The notes beneath the pieces were generated by a model. That model made no database searches and was not told where the DNA came from. It was given only the letters and a program-made list of their open reading frames with translations. The translations under genes were made by a program, and so were the position numbers. Of a stretch of DNA of 41,031 nt, positions 25,934-36,092 are shown in pieces; the stretch's first letter is position 1; each line of letters opens with the position of its first letter. Origin of the DNA: Pirellulaceae bacterium. Lineage in GTDB: Bacteria; Planctomycetota; Planctomycetia; Pirellulales; Pirellulaceae. The DNA lies in the NCBI GenBank assembly GCA_022448315.1, contig JAKVCA010000042.1, forward strand, positions 1 through 41,031, read 5' to 3'.

Positions 25934-28774
25934 TTACCGCGTGACAAAGTTGACAAGCCTTCCCGGAACCACCACCACTTTGATGACCTGTTGGTCCGCC
26001 AGCATTTCCTGAATGCGAGGCTCCTCGCGAGCGGCTGCTTCCATCTCTTCTTTCGAAGCGTCTGGAGCGACAGAGATCTTGGCGCGAACCTTGCCCTTGA
26101 TCTGAACCGGAAGCTCGACGGTCTGATCCTGTGTGAGGGATTCGTCGTATTCCGGCCAAGGTTCGTAGCTCAAAGTCTCTTCGTGCCCGAGGACCTTCCA
26201 AAGTTCTTCGGCAAGGTGTGGGGCAAAAGGTGAAAGCAACAGCACAAATGGCTCGACCGCGGCCTTCGGACGCCGACTTTCCTTGGTGAAGTGATTGACG
26301 AATTCCATCATTCGAGCAATCGCCGTGTTGAAACTCAGCTGATCAATATCATTTGAAACCGCTTTGATGGTCTTGTGCACCCAACGTTTCTGTTCGTCCG
26401 AGGGGGCATCTTCGACCACCGCCTCATTCAGCACGGTCGTTTCAGCTCGATCATCGACGATCATACGCCAAGCTCGATCGAGGAAGCTGCGGACGCCATT
26501 GACACCCGCCATGCTCCACGGCTTGGTGGCTTCGAGGGGACCCATGAACATTTCATAAAGACGCAACGCGTCGGCGCCGTACTGCTCCACCACATCGTCA
26601 GGGTTGATCACGTTGCCCCGACTTTTTGACATTTTGAAGCAGCGACTCTCGACCCCGATCTCGGGTTGCTTCTCAAGGACGAAGCCATTTCCCTGTTTGG
26701 TCAGATCCTCGGCATCAAGGCTGACCGGTGTGACCGCCTCTCCATTCGCTTTGTTGAAAAACGTGCCATCCTCGCGCTCTTGGACATGCTTGGAGGCTAC
26801 CCACTGCGACGCCGAGTTTTGATAGCCCACATGCTCCATTTCCCCGAGGATCATGCCCTGATTCACCAGTCGGTGGAACGGCTCGGGGGTGTGAACATGG
26901 CCGCGATCGTACAGCACCTTGTGCCAGAAACGCGCATAAAGGAGGTGCAGTACCGCATGTTCGGCACCGCCGATGTAGAGGTCGACGGGCATCCACGCGC
27001 GTTCTTTTTCCGGATCGATGAATGAGGTCTCGTTGTCGGGATCGATGAAACGGAGGTAATACCAACACGAACCGGCCCACTGGGGCATGGTGTTGGTTTC
27101 GCGGCGATATCGCACACCATCGATTTCAGGGTAAAGCCACTCGTCATCCGCTTTCGCAAGCGGTGGCTCCGGTCGACCATGAGGTTTGTAATCTTCGAGA
27201 TGGGGCAAGTCGACCGGCAGGTCGGTTTCTGGCACCGCACGCATCAACCCTGTCGCATTTCCTTCGTCGTCCAGTTCGTGCAGGATCGGAAAAGGCTCTC
27301 CCCAGAACCGCTGCCGGCTGAAGAGCCAGTCACGTAGTTTGTAATTGACCGCCTGCGTCCCCAGTCCCATCGTTTCCAGATCGCTGATCATCTGACTTTT
27401 ACAGTCATCTGTCGCGAGTCCGTCGTATTGCATGGAGTTGCAGACGGTTCCTTTTCCTGCGAAACATGTCTGTCCCGCAAGGACCTGTGCCCGTTCGTCG
27501 CTCTCGCGTTGTTGACCGGGATCGACCACGGCCGCAATCTCGATTCCGAACTGCTCAGCAAATTCGAAATCTCGTATGTCGTGGGCCGGAACGGCCATAA
27601 TCGCGCCGGTGCCATAGCTGATCAGGACGTAATCCGCGATCCAGATCGGAATCGGTTTTCCATTCACGGGATTGATCGCGTAGGACCCAGTAAAGACTCC
27701 GGTCTTCGTTTTCTTTTCTTCCTGACGTTCCCGGTCACTTTTGGCGGCAGCTGCATTGCAGTATTCGGTGACCTGTTCTTGTTGCTCTTCGGTGGTCAAT
27801 CGATCGACAAAGGGATGTTCCGGGGCGATGACCATATAAGTGGCTCCGAACAGAGTATCCGGACGGGTGGTGTAGACCCGCAGTACGTCGTCACCCGCCT
27901 TCTGAGGCCAGCCGGTCGTCTTCCGCGTCGTTTTCCAGTCAGAAACTTCATCGGCGGTACCGATGAAGAAGTCGACCTCCGCCCCAGTGCTTCGTCCAAT
28001 CCAGTCCCGCTGCAGCTTCTTGATGCCCTCCGACCAGTCCACCTGTTCGAGGTCACTTTCGAGGCGATCGGCGTAAGCGGTGATGCGAAGCATCCACTGT
28101 CGAAGCGGAATTCTCGTGACGGGATGGTTGCCCCGTTCACTGCGACCATCGGTGACCTCTTCGTTCGCAAGGACTGTCCCCAAAGCAGGGCACCAATTGA
28201 CCAGAGCATCTGCCTGATAGGCGAGACGATGCTCATCTTGAAATCGTCGAACCGATTCTTCCCCATCGGCAGCGACTTCTGTCGGAATGGGCAGCTCGTT
28301 GATGGGCCGACCTTTTTGGGAATCCGGATCGAACCAAGTGTCAAAAAGTTGGAGAAAGATCCATTGAGTCCAACGAAAGTATTGGACATCCGTGGTGGCA
28401 ATTTCCCGATCCCAATCGTAGGAAAAACCGAGCATCTTGAGCTGCCGACGGAAGTTGTCGATGTTTTCTTCCGTAGACTCGCGAGGCGGTTTGTTGGTGC
28501 GGATGGCCTGCTCTTCGGCAGGAAGACCAAAAGCGTCAAAACCCATGGGGTGAAGCACCGAAGTGCCTTTCATTCGCCGGTACCGACAAATGATGTCTGT
28601 CGCCGTATAACCCTCAGGGTGCCCAACATGAAGACCTGAGCCACTCGGGTACGGAAACATGTCGAGCACATAGATTTTATCTTCCTTCGGCATTTCCGGG
28701 CTGCGAAAGGTCTTGTTCTGTTCCCAGTAGTTTTGCCACCGAGGTTCGATTTCCGCAGGGTTATAGCGAGGCAT
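25934..28774 (-). CDS. leuS: leucyl-tRNA synthetase
   Basis: This class I synthetase charges tRNA-Leu. The 946-residue product carries the HIGH-type motif HVGH (48-51) in [17 protein letters not shown], the [14 protein letters not shown] block, and the editing domain with [19 protein letters not shown] and the later [13 protein letters not shown]. The catalytic core has WYYLRFIDP, the KMSKS loop lies in [16 protein letters not shown], and an anticodon-binding domain precedes the C-terminal ILADQQ-type tail. It is somewhat longer than the roughly 860-residue E. coli enzyme. Part of the excess lies in the leucine-specific insertion before KMSKS and in the N-terminal half. The gene is complete and appears to be monocistronic. 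Confidence 0.98.
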   Translation of the reverse strand: MPRYNPAEIEPRWQNYWEQNKTFRSPEMPKEDKIYVLDMFPYPSGSGLHVGHPEGYTATDIICRYRRMKGTSVLHPMGFDAFGLPAEEQAIRTNKPPRESTEENIDNFRRQLKMLGFSYDWDREIATTDVQYFRWTQWIFLQLFDTWFDPDSQKGRPINELPIPTEVAADGEESVRRFQDEHRLAYQADALVNWCPALGTVLANEEVTDGRSERGNHPVTRIPLRQWMLRITAYADRLESDLEQVDWSEGIKKLQRDWIGRSTGAEVDFFIGTADEVSDWKTTRKTTGWPQKAGDDVLRVYTTRPDTLFGATYMVIAPEHPFVDRLTTEEQQEQVTEYCNAAAAKSDRERQEEKKTKTGVFTGSYAINPVNGKPIPIWIADYVLISYGTGAIMAVPAHDIRDFEFAEQFGIEIAAVVDPGQQRESDERAQVLAGQTCFAGKGTVCNSMQYDGLATDDCKSQMISDLETMGLGTQAVNYKLRDWLFSRQRFWGEPFPILHELDDEGNATGLMRAVPETDLPVDLPHLEDYKPHGRPEPPLAKADDEWLYPEIDGVRYRRETNTMPQWAGSCWYYLRFIDPDNETSFIDPEKERAWMPVDLYIGGAEHAVLHLLYARFWHKVLYDRGHVHTPEPFHRLVNQGMILGEMEHVGYQNSASQWVASKHVQEREDGTFFNKANGEAVTPVSLDAEDLTKQGNGFVLEKQPEIGVESRCFKMSKSRGNVINPDDVVEQYGADALRLYEMFMGPLEATKPWSMAGVNGVRSFLDRAWRMIVDDRAETTVLNEAVVEDAPSDEQKRWVHKTIKAVSNDIDQLSFNTAIARMMEFVNHFTKESRRPKAAVEPFVLLLSPFAPHLAEELWKVLGHEETLSYEPWPEYDESLTQDQTVELPVQIKGKVRAKISVAPDASKEEMEAAAREEPRIQEMLADQQVIKVVVVPGRLVNFVTR

Positions 28775-29468
28775 GGATGTTGGTCTCTTGGGTCAAAATC
28801 AAAGGAATGGAATGGTCCACTCAGGGAGCGCGCATTCGGGTGGGGCGATGTGTCGCTGAGTCGGTGATTCGTTGTATGGATTCTTCGTTAACTGACAAAT
28901 GCGATCCGAGGACACCTGAATCGGTGAAGGGGCGTCCCTGAAACGCGTGCAACGAAGCCGTAAATTGTCCGATTTGCCGGAGCCGTTGCAACCGGGTGAC
29001 GCGGTCAAATTGAACAATCCTGATGCGTCAATACGGGGCATGGGAACCGCTTTCGATCTTCGGGGGATCTTTCGATCTTCGGGGGATATCGACACTTTTT
29101 GTCCAACGCTTTGAACGCAACATCAAGTTGGACAAGAGCTTGGCGGAGACTGGCGCAAATCCAACGGTATTGAGGAGTCTAGGAGTGGAAAGGGATGCAC
29201 TCGCGCCAGCTTTCCATCGTGAGTCCAAGAGCTACAGCTCTTGAGCCTCGAAATCCGCGACCCTGCATTCTTTTGGGGGGTGAAACCTTCCAAGCTGCCA
29301 CGCGTCTGAAACTAACATGCGGTAAGGCCAGTCAAACCGATTTCGACGCTGAAAAGAAGGGACAGATCCGGGGGCGAAAGGGTATCGTTGAGAACGATGC
29401 CGCGACGACCTCAGGGGTAACAACCTTGATCAGAACTTGGGCGAGTGTTGCGCATGGACTGGAGAGAA
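28775..29468. other. long intergenic stretch with one tandem duplication
   Basis: These 694 bases upstream of leuS and downstream of the DUF6702-like gene contain no convincing gene. Short frames at 28799-29095 (minus), 29023-29244 (plus) and 29195-29626 (plus) look like chance translations. The leuS promoter must be at its left end. The only repeat seen is the 19-base tandem unit listed next. Confidence 0.6.
29050..29087. repeat. perfect 19-base tandem duplication
   Basis: CTTTCGATCTTCGGGGGAT occurs twice, back to back, at 29050-29068 and 29069-29087. It sits in non-coding DNA upstream of leuS and could vary between strains by slippage. Confidence 0.9.
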
Positions 29469-30116
29469 TTACGGGCGATTCTTGCTGGTCAGGTTCGCAT
29501 CCCAATCCAATTTTTGACGTGGATGATTTCGAACAAAATGAATTCCGCGGCGTTTTCCAGCATGTCGGAAAAGGATGGTGTTCTGTTGGTCGTCCTGCAG
29601 TTCGAAGAAGAGCTGGTTGGAAATGAAAATCTCCAACATGTTCGTCTCAAGATTGGGATTCTTTGCGGCTTCCTGTGGGAGTTTCCACTCGAAGTAGCAC
29701 CAGACATTTTCTTTCTCGACTTCAAAGCCGAGCCATTTCATCTCGAAAGGCATGGAGTCAATTTCAGCCTGAAGCTTGGAGTTGACGTATTGCCGAATGC
29801 CAGAATTTAGAATTTCATGTTGGGCTGGATCGTCTACGTTGATGGTCTTCTTGATTTTGGAGCGAACTTCCTTGGACTCTCCGAGTACTTTTTCCAGATC
29901 GACTGGCCACAAAGACAAGGCAATTTCGAAGGCCTGAGCCTCCTTGTTCCATTCCATTTCAGCGATGGAGTTGTGAAACGGGTGGGCCACATGGGTCGCA
30001 GATTCCGCGGACAGGGCCGAAGTCGCCAATCCGGTTCCAATCATCGCGGTACCCACCATGATGGCCATCGCGAGACGAAACTTTCGATTTCGTATTTTGG
30101 GAGTGCTTATTCGCAT
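29469..30116 (-). CDS. exported DUF6702-like protein
   Basis: A 215-residue protein with a basic N-terminus and a signal peptide (FRLAMAIMVGTAMIGTGLATSALSA, ending near residue 37). The mature part begins ESATHVAHPFHNSIAEMEWNKEAQAFEIALSLWPVDLEKVL, the pattern of DUF6702, in which a HP(F/I)H motif opens an envelope domain. Further blocks are GIRQYVNSKL, MKWLGFEVEKENVWCYFEWKLP and MLEIFISNQLFFELQDDQQNT. The function is unknown. The start could be ATG 30116 or an upstream GTG at 30134, and neither has a clear ribosome site. In other genomes such proteins are sometimes found near metalloproteases, which I do not see here. Confidence 0.75.
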   Translation of the reverse strand: MRISTPKIRNRKFRLAMAIMVGTAMIGTGLATSALSAESATHVAHPFHNSIAEMEWNKEAQAFEIALSLWPVDLEKVLGESKEVRSKIKKTINVDDPAQHEILNSGIRQYVNSKLQAEIDSMPFEMKWLGFEVEKENVWCYFEWKLPQEAAKNPNLETNMLEIFISNQLFFELQDDQQNTILFRHAGKRRGIHFVRNHPRQKLDWDANLTSKNRP

Positions 30117-30390
30117 TTTCGGCACGTAACTCACGGACTGGAACCAGAACTGTCATCTTGCCGGCGCGGCGGCGAATCCCCCGCGCCGTCACGCCTTGTC
30201 TCCGCTCGCGGGGGCACAATCCTCACAATCCACCGAGTCCATCTGGAAGTGACGTTCGTGAGGGTCTGCTTCGCATTCAGGCTGGGGTAAACCGTAAAGG
30301 GTTGCGATTCATAAATATAGTTGATGCAAACGCGGGTCGCGCCGTTGTTGTGGCGTGATTCTCAATGAAATCCTTTCCAGACCCATCAAG

Positions 30391-31329
30391 ATGTCTCAAC
30401 TTCATTTTTTGATCGCAGCTGAGAACTCAGGAGCCGAGCGGCTTGCACGGTGGCTCAATGAGAATTCGGACATCACGGTGACCGATTCTCATTTGTTTGG
30501 CCAGTTTGGTGGCTTATGGCCCGGCCGCGAAGGGAAGCTTGAGAGTCAGTTGACCTGGGATCGAATGGTGAGGGCGCAAGCGAAAAGGAATTCAGGCCGT
30601 TTTCTCGACCTTGATCGCGCCTCGTATCAACGAAAGCTGATGGCCAATCTGATTGGAAGTATTGTGGAATTTCACTTGAAGGCAAGTGGTGATTCACGGC
30701 TGCTTGAGAAGGTCTGCCCTTATCCGGGGACGTCGCGAATCGTGTTTGCAAACATCCGTCGATACTGTCCAGAATCCACGATGATTCGGTTGGTTCGCGA
30801 CGGACGAGACGTCCTCGTTCATCACGCGCTCGCGTGGCTGACCAGAGATGCTCAGGGAACGGACCGATACTCCTATCTGATCGAGCGTCGACCTGACCTT
30901 GAGTTGGGGAGGTTTTTTGATGACCACTTCATCGAACGCTGGGCCCTCTGGTGGAGCGAGATTGTCAGGCTCGGTCGGAAACTTCAGAAGATTGAAGATC
31001 CGCCCTTTTTGTTGAGGTACGAAGATCTGATGCGGGAACCGGGTAACGGATTGGAGCAACTCTCCTCCATACTAAAGTTCGAAGTTCCAATCGGGGCTGA
31101 AATAAAGGCGAGTCAATTTCAACCGAGGTTTCAGGGGCAGGTGTTACCCGGTTGGTCCAATTTTTTTGTGCGTCGTGATGGCGAGGTTTTTCAGCGAGTC
31201 GCCGGCGATGTCCTTGAGGCCATGAACTATGAAGTCGGGGATCGTTGGGTGGATGACTTGCCGGAAAAACTATCGTGGCCGCCGCGTTGTTCTCAAGGCG
31301 AGTTGCTTGAAGGCCTGCCTTTTGTTTGA
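30391..31329 (+). CDS. sulfotransferase family protein (first type)
   Basis: A 312-residue soluble protein that probably moves sulfate from PAPS to a sugar or lipid hydroxyl. The N-terminal FLIAAENSGAERLARWL (6-22) stands where the 5'-phosphosulfate-binding loop occurs (usual form SGTxWL) and is unusual in sequence. The 3'-phosphate block is clear in RLVRDGRDVLVHHALAWL (133-150), with W and R residues further on (ERWALWWSEIVRLG, LLRYEDLMREP). The ATG at 30391 gives a family-like N-terminus; an upstream frame from 30355 adds 12 residues. It begins the second glycan cluster and is followed after 26 bases by the GT-B-like gene. Because the PAPS loop is atypical, activity is likely but not certain. 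Confidence 0.82.
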   Translation: MSQLHFLIAAENSGAERLARWLNENSDITVTDSHLFGQFGGLWPGREGKLESQLTWDRMVRAQAKRNSGRFLDLDRASYQRKLMANLIGSIVEFHLKASGDSRLLEKVCPYPGTSRIVFANIRRYCPESTMIRLVRDGRDVLVHHALAWLTRDAQGTDRYSYLIERRPDLELGRFFDDHFIERWALWWSEIVRLGRKLQKIEDPPFLLRYEDLMREPGNGLEQLSSILKFEVPIGAEIKASQFQPRFQGQVLPGWSNFFVRRDGEVFQRVAGDVLEAMNYEVGDRWVDDLPEKLSWPPRCSQGELLEGLPFV

Positions 31330-31355
31330 TTCATCCGTGAGATGGTGAGGGTTCG

Positions 31356-32900
31356 ATGCAGAACGCAACAGGTAGCCAAGGAGTGGTCCGGATTTTAGGT
31401 GGTCGGCCCGATTCGTCACCCCTGTATGCTTGGGTCGATGAGTTGGATCATCCCTGGGAGGCCGTGGAACGGTACGATGCGGAGTGGCTTCCACCCGAGG
31501 ATACGGTTTTGCTGGTGACACATCGGCATTATTCCCCCATTGAACTGTCTGTGTTAGGGAACGTCCTGGAGGCGAACCGGGTTCCTGTGCTCATTCTCGC
31601 AGATGGAATTTTGGAGTGGCGAAATACCTGGAATAATCCGAACGTGACACCCAGTAGCTTTTTTCAGCCGGTGGTGGGGCACAAGATGGCTTGCATTGGC
31701 TCAGCCCAGGCCCGAGTGATCCGATCCTGGGGCAATCACGGGAAATGCGAAGTGATTGGCTTGCCCAGATTGGACGCTTTCGCTCAAAACCTTGTGAATC
31801 GCATCACACGAGAGGAAGGAAAGTCTTTACCACCGGCTGCAGCGTCCAAACCGTTGGTCCGAGTTCTGGTAATGACCGCTCGAACACCGGGCTTCACACC
31901 TTCGCAGTTGGACACAACGTACCGCGCCCTGGCCGACCTGAAGCTTGGATTTGAGTCCGTTTCAAAGAATGGCGGACCTGCTTTTGAACCCACATGGCGA
32001 CTCACGGGAACGATGGCGGAGCAACTCGGGGTGGCGAATCAACTCGTTCAAATGGATGAGGGCCACGAGTTGCAGACACAACTTGCGGGTGTGGATGCGG
32101 TCATCTCGACCCCCTCCACAGCGGTTCTTGAGGCGGCCATGCATGGAGTTCCCGTGGCGGTTCTCGATTACCACGGGACACCCAACTACTTGAATCCCGC
32201 CTGGTCCATCCGCCACAAGGACGATGTTGCTGCCGTTCTGCATGATCTGGCCAATCCGCCTGCAGACCGGATGGTGTTCCAATCTCAAACGCTCTTCGAT
32301 CAACTCGAATGCCATACGCCAGCGACCCCGCGAATGCTTCAGCTGGCTAACGGCATGATCGACTACGGCAGACAGTGCCGAGACGCGGACGAGTCGCTTG
32401 CGTTTCCTGAATTCATGATTTCTTCCGAACGTCTCAACGGTGGAGGGGATGGTTCCGTTTCAACAGCGCGAGTCGCGGTTGACGACACATGGATGAACGA
32501 ACACCAGCGTGAGAGCCGCTTGAATCAACTGGCGATGGTTCAGTATCAAGCGGTCTGGTCCGAGCTGCAGGACTTGAGAGAACTCAACGGGAAATTGCAG
32601 GTTGAGACTCAAACACAGGGTCGAAAAATAGATCGGCTGGAGCAGAAGAGATTGGAGCAAAAAGGCAGGATTGAAAAACTGAAGGGGCGTGTGCGTGAGT
32701 TGCGGGATCGCGTTGGGAGACTCAGGGAGAATAACCAGACCCTGTTGGAAGCATGGGAATTGAAACGCAAACGTCTGGCTGAGATTGAGCGGGGTTCAGG
32801 AGACGGGCATCGAGTTTCGGAAAAAGACGTTTCAAGGATTGATCCAAGCGGGGATCCGACCGACCCCAACAATCCAGAAGACGCCGGAGAGAATCTTTGA
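31356..32900 (+). CDS. GT-B-like putative glycosyltransferase with long coiled coil (paralogue of 6339-7703)
   Basis: A 514-residue protein sharing an ordered set of blocks with the product of 6339-7703: DGILEWRN (83-90), KMACIGSAQARVIRSWGN, IGLPRLD (134-140), RVLVMTARTPGFTP (169-182), TWRLT, and TPSTAVLE (252-259) followed by VAVLDYHGTPNYLNPAW. The first 75 residues differ. The C-terminal 120 residues form a long charged coiled coil (DRLEQKRLEQKGRIEKLKGRV onward), much longer than in the first copy. GTGAGGG lies about 5 bases before the ATG. The stop overlaps the start of the second sulfotransferase. It is probably a transferase acting on a polymer or lipid-linked glycan; the donor is unknown. 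Confidence 0.75.
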   Translation: MQNATGSQGVVRILGGRPDSSPLYAWVDELDHPWEAVERYDAEWLPPEDTVLLVTHRHYSPIELSVLGNVLEANRVPVLILADGILEWRNTWNNPNVTPSSFFQPVVGHKMACIGSAQARVIRSWGNHGKCEVIGLPRLDAFAQNLVNRITREEGKSLPPAAASKPLVRVLVMTARTPGFTPSQLDTTYRALADLKLGFESVSKNGGPAFEPTWRLTGTMAEQLGVANQLVQMDEGHELQTQLAGVDAVISTPSTAVLEAAMHGVPVAVLDYHGTPNYLNPAWSIRHKDDVAAVLHDLANPPADRMVFQSQTLFDQLECHTPATPRMLQLANGMIDYGRQCRDADESLAFPEFMISSERLNGGGDGSVSTARVAVDDTWMNEHQRESRLNQLAMVQYQAVWSELQDLRELNGKLQVETQTQGRKIDRLEQKRLEQKGRIEKLKGRVRELRDRVGRLRENNQTLLEAWELKRKRLAEIERGSGDGHRVSEKDVSRIDPSGDPTDPNNPEDAGENL

Positions 32901-33679
32901 TGAAACGTTACACGCCCGACCGACCCGCAATCTTTTTACACATACCCAAGTGCGCCGGAACAAGTTTCATTGGGCTTTTGCGGCGTTGGTATGGGCCCAC
33001 CTACCATCACCCGCATCAGGATGAGACCCGTGACATCCTTTTGCCTCGAGTCAGGGTGAAATTGGAAAATGGGAACTGGGATCCCAAGGTGAAGTGCATC
33101 CACGGTCATTTCGACCGAGGAAGGGGGTACGGACTACCTGAGCATTATCCTGAGATCGACCAGTATTTCACAATCATGAGAGATCCGTTCGACATGGTGG
33201 TTTCCATGTATTTCTTTGTGAAAGGTCGGAGTCAGCGTGGTGAGTATCGATACCGGGGCAAAGTGATCGACATCAGGGAACAGTATCCCGATCTTTCGTC
33301 TTACCTGAAGGTCTACCACGCTTGGGTCGAAGACCATTTGCCCACGGATTTTACCGTGCAAAACTCGAGTTCCTATGTGGATTCACGCTTCGTGTATCTG
33401 GGATGTTTTGAGGAACTTCAACGGTCGGTAGACGGCCTGGCCGACGTATTGGGCAAGCCTCGATCAACGCTGCCGAAACAAAATGTCTCTCGCTATGACG
33501 AAGAAATTCCGACGGATTTGAAGTCCCACGTTCATGGTTTATACCCCCGTGCCAAATGTCTTCATGAAATGAGTGAGAAGACTTATCGACTTCCCGGAAA
33601 GTCTCGTCTGCCGTCGACGATCCAGTGGTGTTGGCGTTCGATTCGAAAGGCGTTCTCAAGCGATAAAACGATGGCATAG
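32900..33679 (+). CDS. sulfotransferase family 2 protein (second type)
   Basis: A 259-residue protein of the sulfotransfer_2 type, related to heparan- and chondroitin-sulfate transferases. The PAPS-binding loop is FLHIPKCAGTSF (12-23) and the 3'-phosphate block is FTIMRDPFDMVVSMYFF (90-106). CIHGHF (66-71) sits between them, as in the family, and may provide an active-site base. It is soluble and without a signal peptide. The ATG shares its A with the TGA of the previous gene (TGATG), and GGAGAG lies 8 bases upstream, so translation is coupled. It belongs to a different sulfotransferase subfamily from the product of 30391-31329. The target is probably a carbohydrate made by the surrounding glycosyltransferases. 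Confidence 0.9.
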   Translation: MKRYTPDRPAIFLHIPKCAGTSFIGLLRRWYGPTYHHPHQDETRDILLPRVRVKLENGNWDPKVKCIHGHFDRGRGYGLPEHYPEIDQYFTIMRDPFDMVVSMYFFVKGRSQRGEYRYRGKVIDIREQYPDLSSYLKVYHAWVEDHLPTDFTVQNSSSYVDSRFVYLGCFEELQRSVDGLADVLGKPRSTLPKQNVSRYDEEIPTDLKSHVHGLYPRAKCLHEMSEKTYRLPGKSRLPSTIQWCWRSIRKAFSSDKTMA

Positions 33680-33809
33680 GCGTGGAGAAGGGTGACTGAA
33701 GTTGGAGTTGAAAGGGTTGTGTCGATCGTGCCAGCCCAATTCGAAACGAGGTTGGATTTCGACTAGGCTGGGTGAGTTGATGGCTCAAGGTCTGTGAAGC
33801 GGTAATGCA

Positions 33810-34967
33810 ATGAAGTTTGGTTTTTACTCGTGCATGTCAGGTGTCAACTGGGGCGGCAGCGAAACGCTGTGGTCCCAGACAGCCATGCGTCTGATGGGCG
33901 ACGGTCATGCCGCATGTGTGAATTTCAAATGGTGGCCCCAACAAGCTTCGACGTTGACCGATCTCGCCAAGGCGGGGGCGACCTTGTGGCTGAGAGAAAA
34001 ACCGGCAAACAGTAAGATCGCGGGTGGGCTGCTTGGAGGGTGGCGTTTTCTACGACCCGGGGACGGCACGAATGTGGATTGGCTTCATCGGGAACGCCCC
34101 GACTTCCTTTTGATCACGGTAGGTTACCACCCCGACCGAGTGTCAATCGCCAATCTTTGTCACCGAAAAGGCATCCCCTACGCCATCAACCTGCAATGTG
34201 CGAGTTCTTCGGTATTCATCAACTCGAATCGTCTCGAAGAGTTCCGTGAGGCTTACCGTAACGCCCGACGGGTCTACGTGGTCTCCGGTGAAAATCGGGA
34301 GAAGTTGGAAACCAATTTGGCCATGAAACTCAACAATGTGGAGTTGATCAGTAATCCGTTTGTGGTTCCGTGGGAGTCCGAACCGAGTTGGCCCACGGAA
34401 GCTGAGTTGAAGCTGGCATGCATGGGCAGAATCCACTTTGCTTCAAAGGGGCAAGATTTACTGGTCCACGCGCTGAGTCGATCCCGATGGAGGGATCGCC
34501 AAATCAAGATTGGGTTCGTTGGAAAAAATCAGGGAAATCAGGAGCAACTCGAAGACCTGATTGCGATGTATGGGCTTCAGGACAAATTCGAGTTTGAAGG
34601 GTTCTCAAGTCACGTTCAGGACGTTTGGAAGCGGTACCAGGGGCTTGTGCTACCCTCGAGGTATGAGGGTGCAGCGCTCGTCGTCACTGAAGCGATGCTC
34701 AGTCATCGAATGGTTGTCTGTACGGATACCGGACGGAATCAAGAGCTTCTTCGTGACAACGAAACTGGATTTGTCGCTCGAACGCCCAGCGTGGATGATG
34801 TGGACGATGCGTTGGAGCGCGCCTGGGTCGCTCGTGATCGATGGCGGGAGATGGGGCTGCAAGCGGGGCGGGATATTCGCGAGCAATACTCACGCGATCC
34901 CGTCGGTGACCTTGAGCAGAAGTTACTGACGCTTGCCACGGCGGCGAGTTCGAAGGTCGAGGTGTGA
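33810..34967 (+). CDS. GT4 family glycosyltransferase
   Basis: A 385-residue GT-B-fold retaining glycosyltransferase. The N-terminal domain opens with MKFGFYSCMSGVNWGGSETLW, whose glycine-rich loop is typical. The C-terminal domain has the donor-site landmarks LACMGRIHFASKGQDLLVHALS and the EX7E motif in SRYEGAALVVTEAMLSH, followed by VVCTDTGRNQELLRDNETGF. These indicate an active enzyme using a nucleotide-diphospho sugar. It lies 130 bases after the second sulfotransferase and 146 before the GT2 gene, so it may have its own promoter. The specific sugar cannot be assigned. Confidence 0.93.
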   Translation: MKFGFYSCMSGVNWGGSETLWSQTAMRLMGDGHAACVNFKWWPQQASTLTDLAKAGATLWLREKPANSKIAGGLLGGWRFLRPGDGTNVDWLHRERPDFLLITVGYHPDRVSIANLCHRKGIPYAINLQCASSSVFINSNRLEEFREAYRNARRVYVVSGENREKLETNLAMKLNNVELISNPFVVPWESEPSWPTEAELKLACMGRIHFASKGQDLLVHALSRSRWRDRQIKIGFVGKNQGNQEQLEDLIAMYGLQDKFEFEGFSSHVQDVWKRYQGLVLPSRYEGAALVVTEAMLSHRMVVCTDTGRNQELLRDNETGFVARTPSVDDVDDALERAWVARDRWREMGLQAGRDIREQYSRDPVGDLEQKLLTLATAASSKVEV

Positions 34968-35113
34968 ACTGCGGTCGATCGTGGTTGCTGCGGGGAATGG
35001 CGGCAAAGTGTGGAAAAGCGGGACCTCATGGTTTTGGCTCGGGTAGAAAGTCGGAGTTGCGTTTGTTGAGGCGGGACCCCATGGATCTCGTAATTTAGGC
35101 GTGGAGAGGGACC

Positions 35114-36055
35114 ATGAATGCGGGCCAATCAAGAGGGCGTGCCGGAAAGGATGTCACGGTCGCGATCTGCACCTGGAACCGTGCGGCTTTCCTCGATCGT
35201 ACCCTCGCAAGTTTTCATCGCCTTTGCATTCCTGAGGGGGTCGAATGGGAACTGATCGTGGTGGACAACAACTGCACCGATACGACTCCCAATGTGGTGC
35301 AACGCCACCGGGAATTTTTGCCGATCTACTGCGTCTCGGAGAAACAGCAAGGGCATTCCGCAAGTCGGAATGCGGCCGTTGAGGCGGCTCGCGGAGAACT
35401 CCTGATCTGGACCGACGATGATGTGCTGGTGGACTCCAATTGGCTGTCGGCTTATTGGGACGCGTTTCAGTATCAGTCCGAGATCAGTTTTTGGGGCGGC
35501 GTGATCCGACCTGATTTTGAATCCCCGCCACCGAGTTGGGTAGAAAGCAACTGGGAGATCTGCAGTCGACTTTTTGCAATTCGAGAATCCAAAGCCATGC
35601 TTGAGCCGATGACGGCGACGCATTTGCCGTTCGGGGCGAATTTTGCCATCAGGACGCCCATCCAGCGTCAGCAGCTTTACGATGTTGAATTTGGTCGAAG
35701 TGGGCAGTCGATGCGTGGATTTGATGAAATCGATGTGTTGCGGCGTTTGATGGAAAAAGGCCATCGAGGGGGATGGTGCCCCGAGGCAGAGCTCCAACAC
35801 TGTATTCCCCGAGAAAGAGTGTCGCTGGATTACGTGAAAAAGTACTTTCAGGGACAGGGGGAAACGCTGGCTTATCGGGGTGAGACGAGGCTGTCTCCCG
35901 AGGAGTTGCGGTGCCAACTGAAAAGAAGACGCCGGAACTATCGCCTGAACCGTTGGTTGAAACCCTCGAATATCTGGCTGAAAGACTTGATCGACTTAAG
36001 TCGTCTCGAGGGGCAGTTGACGTATCTTCAAAAACACTCGGAAAGGCTCTCCTGA
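35114..36055 (+). CDS. GT2 family glycosyltransferase
   Basis: A 313-residue GT-A inverting glycosyltransferase. It shows VAICTWNRAAFLDRTLASF, ELIVVDNNCTDTTPNVV, ASRNAAVEAARGELLIWTDDDVLVDSNWL with the metal-binding DDD, LPFGANFAIRT, and the acidic acceptor-side MRGFDEIDVLRRLMEKG. The C-terminus is basic and helical, without membrane segments. GGAGAGGGA before the ATG supports the start. It ends the second glycan cluster. It resembles enzymes that extend surface polysaccharides; the donor is unknown. Confidence 0.93.
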   Translation: MNAGQSRGRAGKDVTVAICTWNRAAFLDRTLASFHRLCIPEGVEWELIVVDNNCTDTTPNVVQRHREFLPIYCVSEKQQGHSASRNAAVEAARGELLIWTDDDVLVDSNWLSAYWDAFQYQSEISFWGGVIRPDFESPPPSWVESNWEICSRLFAIRESKAMLEPMTATHLPFGANFAIRTPIQRQQLYDVEFGRSGQSMRGFDEIDVLRRLMEKGHRGGWCPEAELQHCIPRERVSLDYVKKYFQGQGETLAYRGETRLSPEELRCQLKRRRRNYRLNRWLKPSNIWLKDLIDLSRLEGQLTYLQKHSERLS

Positions 36056-36092
36056 CGGAGAACACTCAGGGGGCATCTGTTGGACGGCGGGC

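Noticed and set aside
27428-28639. 403-codon open frame on the plus strand
   Set aside because: It is entirely antisense to leuS, whose protein is unmistakable, and its translation resembles nothing.
29050-29087. CRISPR-like repeat
   Set aside because: Only two copies, directly abutting with no spacer, and no cas genes in the window.
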